DNA of 64,000 bases, from positions 1,883,139 to 1,947,138 of the forward strand of contig NC_014541.1 in NCBI RefSeq assembly GCF_000148645.1, written 5' to 3'. How positions within the stretch are numbered: the stretch's first letter is position 1; the number at the start of each line of letters is the position of its first letter. A program made the position numbers and the translations under genes. This document shows positions 60,108 through 64,000 of this stretch, piece by piece. The notes beneath the pieces were generated by a model. The model did not search any database and had not been told where the DNA came from. It was given only the letters and a program-made list of their open reading frames with translations. This DNA comes from Ferrimonas balearica DSM 9799 (lineage in GTDB: Bacteria; Pseudomonadota; Gammaproteobacteria; Enterobacterales; Shewanellaceae).

Positions 60108-60212
60108 TCCGGACTCACCGAGCAGGCGCAATGGCAGTCGGGGCGGTTGGACGGCACTCTGCATTTTCCCAGTGCGGCACAGCGGTTGGCGTTTGAGATG
60201 GGGCTGCGTTAA
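60096..60212 (+). pseudogene. Truncated duplicate of the DUF406 gene 3' end
   Basis: Encodes only the last 35-40 codons of a DUF406 protein (ending AQRLAFEMGLR), with changes such as SGLTEQAQWQSGR against SGVTGQAQWQAGR in the intact copy. It has no start codon. Its TAA stop (60210-60212) overlaps the TAA stop of the convergent apbE at 60209-60211, which is presumably the ancestral arrangement. Confidence 0.85.
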
Positions 60213-60280
60213 GGCGTAATCCAGTAGCGGACACCTTGCGCCTGGATAAAGGCTTCCGCATCGGCGCCGTGCAGCAACGC
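60108..60280 (+). repeat. Right copy of the 173-bp direct repeat
   Basis: Counterpart of 58351-58523. It contains a truncated DUF406 3' end and the genuine 3' end of apbE. The DUF406 part carries nearly all differences from the left copy. Confidence 0.92.
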
Positions 60281-61093
60281 CAGGGAACTGAGTAGCCCCG
60301 CCTGCAGGCAGGTGGCACCGGCCACGGTTAGCTGGCGGGGGCCGCCTTGGGTGGCCCAGCCGGTTTTGGGGTTGAGCAGGTGGCTGTAACGAACGCCCTG
60401 GTGGTTCAGGCAGCGCTGGGTATCGCCACTGGTGGCCAGTGCGCCGTGACTGAGCGGAATGGGGGTGAGCGTGTGGTTCTGCTCTGGCTCAGAGGGGGTA
60501 ATGCCGACCTGCCAGGGCGGCTGCGCCGGGCAGGACAGCGCCAGATCCCCGCCGAAATTCACCAAGACGCCCACCTGCGGCGCCAACTGCGCCATCAGGG
60601 CGGCGACGCAATCCACCGCGTACTCTTTGCCGATGCCACCGAAATCCAGCGCCATCCCCTCGGGCAGAATGATCCAGTCAGGATTCCACTGCACCTTGTC
60701 CCAGCCAACCCGCGTCAGCATGGCGTCGATGGCTTGTTGCTCTGGCACCTGCCCGGTACCGTCAAAGCGCCAGAGCTGATTTAACACGCCCGCCGTCAGA
60801 TCAAACAGGCCGTCGCTTAATCGATAGCAGGTGTCGGCAAAGCTCAGCAGGCGGTGGGTTTCGGCATCAATGGCGACAGGCTGGCCCTTGTTGTGGTTGA
60901 TGCGATGACACAGGTTGTCGCGGCGGTAGCGGCTGTACTTGGCTTCTATGGCAGCGGTGCGGTTGACCGCCGCTTCCAGCAGGCGTTGGGCCAGATCGTG
61001 ATCGTCCGTGCGCATCAGCAGCTGGCAGTCACATGCCATGGCAGTGAAATGGCCCAGCCAGTGGTCATGCTGGCGGCGCAGATTCGGGGCCAT
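60209..61093 (-). CDS. apbE: FAD:protein FMN transferase (ApbE family)
   Basis: 294 residues. ApbE covalently attaches FMN to Thr/Ser of target proteins such as NqrB/NqrC and RnfD/G. Core motifs include FTAMACDCQLLM, EAKYSRYRRDN, LFDLTAGVLNQLWRF, MALDFGGIGKEYAVD, and VNFGGDLALS, then ATSGDTQR and SHLLNPKTG. No signal peptide or lipobox is seen, unlike many periplasmic ApbE lipoproteins, so this may act in the cytosol. Its start shares one base with the DUF3570 stop. It closes a four-gene operon. Confidence 0.92.
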   Translation of the reverse strand: MAPNLRRQHDHWLGHFTAMACDCQLLMRTDDHDLAQRLLEAAVNRTAAIEAKYSRYRRDNLCHRINHNKGQPVAIDAETHRLLSFADTCYRLSDGLFDLTAGVLNQLWRFDGTGQVPEQQAIDAMLTRVGWDKVQWNPDWIILPEGMALDFGGIGKEYAVDCVAALMAQLAPQVGVLVNFGGDLALSCPAQPPWQVGITPSEPEQNHTLTPIPLSHGALATSGDTQRCLNHQGVRYSHLLNPKTGWATQGGPRQLTVAGATCLQAGLLSSLALLHGADAEAFIQAQGVRYWITP

Positions 61094-62388
61094 CAGAAGC
61101 GATAGCCCAGCTGCAGGATAACCGCTTGTACCTCGGGGTAGAGCTCCAGTTCGGCCAGTTGTCCCGGGCCGGTCGGGCCATCCGGTTGCTGCAGGTAGTA
61201 TTCCAGCCGGACTGACGCATGATGTTGACCGACGGGCAGCACGTACTTGAGGCCGAGGGTGTAGGTGTCCATCTCTGCCAGTCGATAATCGGCGCTGGCG
61301 TACTCCGGCAGGGGGGCGCCATCTATCAGGTATGGCCGGTAAAACTCTGCGGCACTTTGGCGGTAGAGGCGCAGGTGCGGTTCGAGACTGTGGCCGTTGC
61401 TGAACTGCCAGTTAAGGCGAAGGTCGAGGGTGTGGGAGTCGATATCCCAGTCGTCGGTCATAAAGCGATAGCTGACGTCCAGCACCGGTGCGCCAAAATG
61501 CGCCTTAGTCTGCCAGAACACCGCGTGCTTATTGCGCTGATCCGGCCGCGCTTCGTAGAGGTGGCGCTGGGCCACACCGTCACCGTCCACCACAGACACC
61601 AGCTTAAAGGCGTCGGTCTGGTAACCGTCCACCAGGGCATAGCTGTAATTGAGCTGAGTCACCATCCATTGGTTGATCACCTGAGTCAGCCCCAGCGTCA
61701 GTTCGGCAGTTTGCTTATGCTCCTTGGCGTTGCCCCGGGTGGCGGCAAAGGCGGCAGCAAACTCGGCTTCATCGGCAAAGTCGTCGCGCAGTGGCATGGC
61801 GGTGAGGGGTAGGGGAGCGCGGCCTTCCGGCTCGATGGTGTCAAAGAACAGGGCGGTGCCAAGGCGCAGGGCGGTGTTTTTACGGTCGAAGTAGCGCACT
61901 GCACCGCCATTGACTCCCAGTGAGGTGTAGTCGTACTCCTTGGACAGGCGGGCACCCAGATCGTAGTCCCAGTCGTTATTGAGCGCGCTGCTCCAGCCGA
62001 CATTCAGCTGCACTCGGGTATCGCGGAAGGTGTCATCCAGCGGCGTGTCGCCGGGGGCTACCGCGTATTCGCCCCGTCCGGAAGGGCGGGTAAAGGTCTG
62101 TGCCGTATTCTGGGGAACTGCACCGGTTGGCGTTGCGCCGGTGAGGCTGTCAAAGGTCGCGGCGACGCTGAGTTGCTGTTCATCGGCGTTGAGGCGTGTC
62201 AGTTGCAGGGTGCCTTCCAGTGCCGTGACCCGATCTCCGTCTTCACCGTAGTAGAGCAGGGCCGCGTCACCGCGCCACTGGGCGTCGTCATCAAACCAGT
62301 CGGCTTGCGCCGGTGCCACCAGGGCCTGACTGGCGATCATCAGGCTGCCGGAGATGCTGGCAAAGCGGCGCTCCTGTTTCAGTTGCAT
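61093..62388 (-). CDS. DUF3570 outer-membrane beta-barrel-like protein
   Basis: 431 residues from the ATG at 62388 (GGAGG upstream; a GTG two codons earlier is possible). A signal peptide with cleavage near AQADW is followed by alternating amphipathic strands rich in Tyr, Asp and Arg (VQLNVGWSSALNNDWDYDLG, LRLGTALFFDTIEPEGR, VSYRFMTDDWDIDSHTLDLR) and a C-terminal aromatic end (AVILQLGYRF), typical of outer-membrane barrels. DUF3570 proteins occur with DUF4266 lipoproteins, ApbE and thioredoxin-like proteins. Function unknown. Confidence 0.85.
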   Translation of the reverse strand: MQLKQERRFASISGSLMIASQALVAPAQADWFDDDAQWRGDAALLYYGEDGDRVTALEGTLQLTRLNADEQQLSVAATFDSLTGATPTGAVPQNTAQTFTRPSGRGEYAVAPGDTPLDDTFRDTRVQLNVGWSSALNNDWDYDLGARLSKEYDYTSLGVNGGAVRYFDRKNTALRLGTALFFDTIEPEGRAPLPLTAMPLRDDFADEAEFAAAFAATRGNAKEHKQTAELTLGLTQVINQWMVTQLNYSYALVDGYQTDAFKLVSVVDGDGVAQRHLYEARPDQRNKHAVFWQTKAHFGAPVLDVSYRFMTDDWDIDSHTLDLRLNWQFSNGHSLEPHLRLYRQSAAEFYRPYLIDGAPLPEYASADYRLAEMDTYTLGLKYVLPVGQHHASVRLEYYLQQPDGPTGPGQLAELELYPEVQAVILQLGYRF

Positions 62389-62591
62389 CCGCACCCTCCG
62401 CCCGAGGTGCCGCGGCCGCCACTGCTGGCTTCCTTGGAGAAGTAGATATGGTCATCAAAGCCCTTATCCAGCGCGTCGGCTTCCAGTGCCATTCTGGGGT
62501 CGGCCAGGGTGGCTCTTTGCCAAGGGTCAACGCCTAGATTGGCGCACCCACTGAGCGCCAGTACCATGATGGCTGCGATGAATCCTTTCAT
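62379..62591 (-). CDS. DUF4266 small lipoprotein with Gly/Cys tail
   Basis: 70 residues. Signal peptide ending in the lipobox LSGC (Cys16), then WQRATLADPRMALEADALDK, a conserved DUF4266 segment, and the tail GGRGTSGGGCGCN. The start has GGAGG. It overlaps the DUF3570 start by 10 bases, so the two are coupled. The Gly/Cys tail is unlike ordinary lipoproteins and may be a modification or metal site; with ApbE next door, flavin attachment is one idea, but no ApbE acceptor motif is evident here. Confidence 0.82.
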   Translation of the reverse strand: MKGFIAAIMVLALSGCANLGVDPWQRATLADPRMALEADALDKGFDDHIYFSKEASSGGRGTSGGGCGCN

Positions 62592-62602
62592 CAGGCCCTC
62601 CT

Positions 62603-63079
62603 TCAGGGCAGGTAATCCGCGACTTCCGCCTTCAACTTATCGCTTTCGCTCTTTCGAAAGCCAACATGACGAAGCAGGATTTCGCCATCGCGGATGAGGT
62701 AACTGGTGGGCATCCCCGGCACCTGATAGGCCTCGGCAATGGTCCCTTCCGGGTCGTAATGGATGGTGAAATCGGCGGGGTACTTGGCCAGGAAAGGCTT
62801 GGCATCGTGGGGATCAACATCTACGTTGACCGCCACCACCACCAGTCCTTTCGGGCCCAGTTCCTGATGCAGTTCGTTCATAAAGGGGAAGCTGAAGCGA
62901 CAGGGGCCACACCAGCTGGCCCAGAAGTCGAGATAGACCAGTTTCTCCCGGGACAGCTGAACCACGGTGGTGGCGTTGCCCTCCAGCGTCAGGGCAAAAT
63001 CCGGGGCAGGTTCGGCCCGGGCGGGGAGAATCAGCAGCGCTGTGCAGAGCGCCAGAATACGGAACATCAGTTGGGACAC
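62603..63079 (-). CDS. TlpA/ResA-like thioredoxin family protein
   Basis: 158 residues, starting at a GTG with AAGGAGG at ideal spacing. A signal peptide (cleavage near ARA) precedes the thioredoxin fold with FWASWCGPCRFSF (Cys57/Cys60) and the cis-Pro in VPGMPTSYLI. The DVDPHDAKPFLAKYP insert is typical of TlpA-like periplasmic reductases. It is 11 bases upstream of the DUF4266 gene, heading the thioredoxin-DUF4266-DUF3570-apbE operon, and might keep cysteines of its partners reduced. Confidence 0.9.
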   Translation of the reverse strand: MSQLMFRILALCTALLILPARAEPAPDFALTLEGNATTVVQLSREKLVYLDFWASWCGPCRFSFPFMNELHQELGPKGLVVVAVNVDVDPHDAKPFLAKYPADFTIHYDPEGTIAEAYQVPGMPTSYLIRDGEILLRHVGFRKSESDKLKAEVADYLP

Positions 63080-63140
63080 GACGATAACCTCCTTGCTTCG
63101 TGGTCCGGGGTCTGCGCGATTGCGCCGCGCTGTAAACGCG

Positions 63141-64000
63141 TTACCCCTTGTCCTGGTTCAATAGTGGCAGGATCCGGCTCACCTTATCAAAGCTTTCCTG
63201 ATATTCGCTGTCACAGTCGGAGTCGGCGACGATGCCGCCTCCGGCCCAACAGTGCAGCCGTCCATCCTTAGCCACCAGGGAGCGGATGGTGATGCTGGTG
63301 TCCATACGGCCATGCTGGCTGAGATAGCCGATGCTGCCGCAGTAAAGGCTGCGGCGGTGGGGTTCCAGCTCCTCGATGATCTCCATGGCGCGGATTTTGG
63401 GGGCGCCGGTAATGGAACCGCCGGGGAAGGCGCCGCGCAGCAGATCCAATGGGCTGGCGTCGTCCGCCAGAGTGGCGGTGACGGTGCTGACCAGGTGGTG
63501 CACCGCCGGGAAGCTCTCAATGGCAAACAAGCTGGGGACACGAACGCTGCCGGGGGCCGCATGGCGGCCCAGATCATTGCGCAGCAGGTCCACGATCATC
63601 AGGTTTTCTGCCCGGTCCTTCTCCGCCTGTTGCAGCTCCAGCGCACTCTGGGCGTCCCGGGCGGGGTCGTCGAAGCGGGGGCGGGTGCCCTTGATGGGTT
63701 TGGTTTGCACCTGAGCGCCCTGCAGTTGCAGGAAACGCTCCGGCGATACCGACAGCAGAACTGCATCCGGCAGGCGGATAAAGGCGGAGAACGGCGCGTT
63801 ATTGTGCTGGCGCAGACGCTTGTAGGCTTCCCACTCGTTACCGCCGTAGTCGGCACTGAAGCGTTGGGTGAGGTTGATCTGGTAGCAGTCTCCGCTGGCC
63901 AGATAGGCCTGAACCCGCTCGAAACGGTCGCGATATTGGGCGACAGAGAGCTGGTTACGCCAATCGCTCTTTAACGAAAAGCCCGCCTGTCGGGGCGCCT
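63141..64000 (-). CDS. pabB: Aminodeoxychorismate synthase component I (partial, N-terminus beyond window)
   Basis: The frame is open to the right edge, so only about the C-terminal 286 residues are present. The chorismate-binding core includes YQINLTQRFSADYGGNEW, QTKPIKGTRPRFDD, ENLMIVDLLRNDLG, and GGSITGAPKIRAMEIIEELE, ending GGGIVADSDCDSEYQES. PabB with PabA converts chorismate and glutamine to 4-amino-4-deoxychorismate for folate synthesis. The PIKGTRPR lysine marks PabB rather than TrpE. It lies 61 bases upstream of the thioredoxin gene on the same strand. Confidence 0.93.
   Translation of the reverse strand, partial: APRQAGFSLKSDWRNQLSVAQYRDRFERVQAYLASGDCYQINLTQRFSADYGGNEWEAYKRLRQHNNAPFSAFIRLPDAVLLSVSPERFLQLQGAQVQTKPIKGTRPRFDDPARDAQSALELQQAEKDRAENLMIVDLLRNDLGRHAAPGSVRVPSLFAIESFPAVHHLVSTVTATLADDASPLDLLRGAFPGGSITGAPKIRAMEIIEELEPHRRSLYCGSIGYLSQHGRMDTSITIRSLVAKDGRLHCWAGGGIVADSDCDSEYQESFDKVSRILPLLNQDKG

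Overview
The window is about 64 kb of chromosomal DNA from a gammaproteobacterium. GC is high (roughly 60% by eye), gene density is high, and the gene neighbourhoods are those of the Shewanella/Ferrimonas side of the Alteromonadales: nhaB divergent from fadR, minCDE beside ycgL, an MltB-type transglycosylase and ycgN, and fadD next to rnd. Ferrimonas is my best guess. This rests on gene content and base composition, not on any search.

Layout. 0.3-10.4 kb: two MscS-type channels, the KefG-KefB potassium efflux pair, an acyltransferase, a chemotaxis receptor and unknown membrane proteins. 10.8-14.5 kb: pheS-pheT-ihfA. 14.6-18.7 kb: an unknown membrane protein, two divergent paralogous secreted proteins of identical length with a Cys-Cys motif, and an M20 peptidase. 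18.8-26.1 kb: a complete, tightly overlapped his operon (hisGDCBHAF and fused hisIE) on the minus strand, with a leader peptide containing five consecutive His codons and an attenuator. 26.2-38.0 kb: yoaA, tsaB, a secreted methyltransferase-like protein, a hydrolase, two fadD paralogues, rnd and an O-acyltransferase. 38.0-42.1 kb: minE-minD-minC, ycgL, a GH103 transglycosylase, ycgN and a small HPr-like protein. 42.5-51.7 kb: a lipoprotein, dsbB, nhaB, fadR, the prkA-yeaH-spoVR stress cluster and sodB. 51.9-58.5 kb: grxD, speB, two lipoproteins (one with an MliC-like domain), asnS, a Nudix hydrolase, and DUF5329 and DUF406 proteins. 60.2-64 kb: apbE, DUF3570, DUF4266 and a thioredoxin-like gene, then pabB running off the end.

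The most unusual part is 58.5-60.1 kb. An AT-rich island lies between two convergent housekeeping genes (DUF406 and apbE) and is bracketed by 173-bp imperfect direct repeats of the junction between those genes. It carries two adjacent short genes, missed by normal length cut-offs, whose products both begin with a 15-residue double-glycine leader (MRQLREHEVLTVSGG and MRELTKNEISNVHGG) of the microcin V type. A third small gene encodes a possible membrane immunity protein, and a decayed IS3-family transposase follows. No dedicated peptidase-ABC exporter is present. I read this as an acquired two-peptide class II microcin/bacteriocin cassette that depends on an exporter elsewhere, and as the best candidate for an undescribed system here.

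Regulatory signals that can be seen include the his attenuator, a perfect AAAC-N4-GTTT palindrome of PsrA type before the second fadD, a terminator-like hairpin before pheS, and many intrinsic terminators, several bidirectional between convergent genes.
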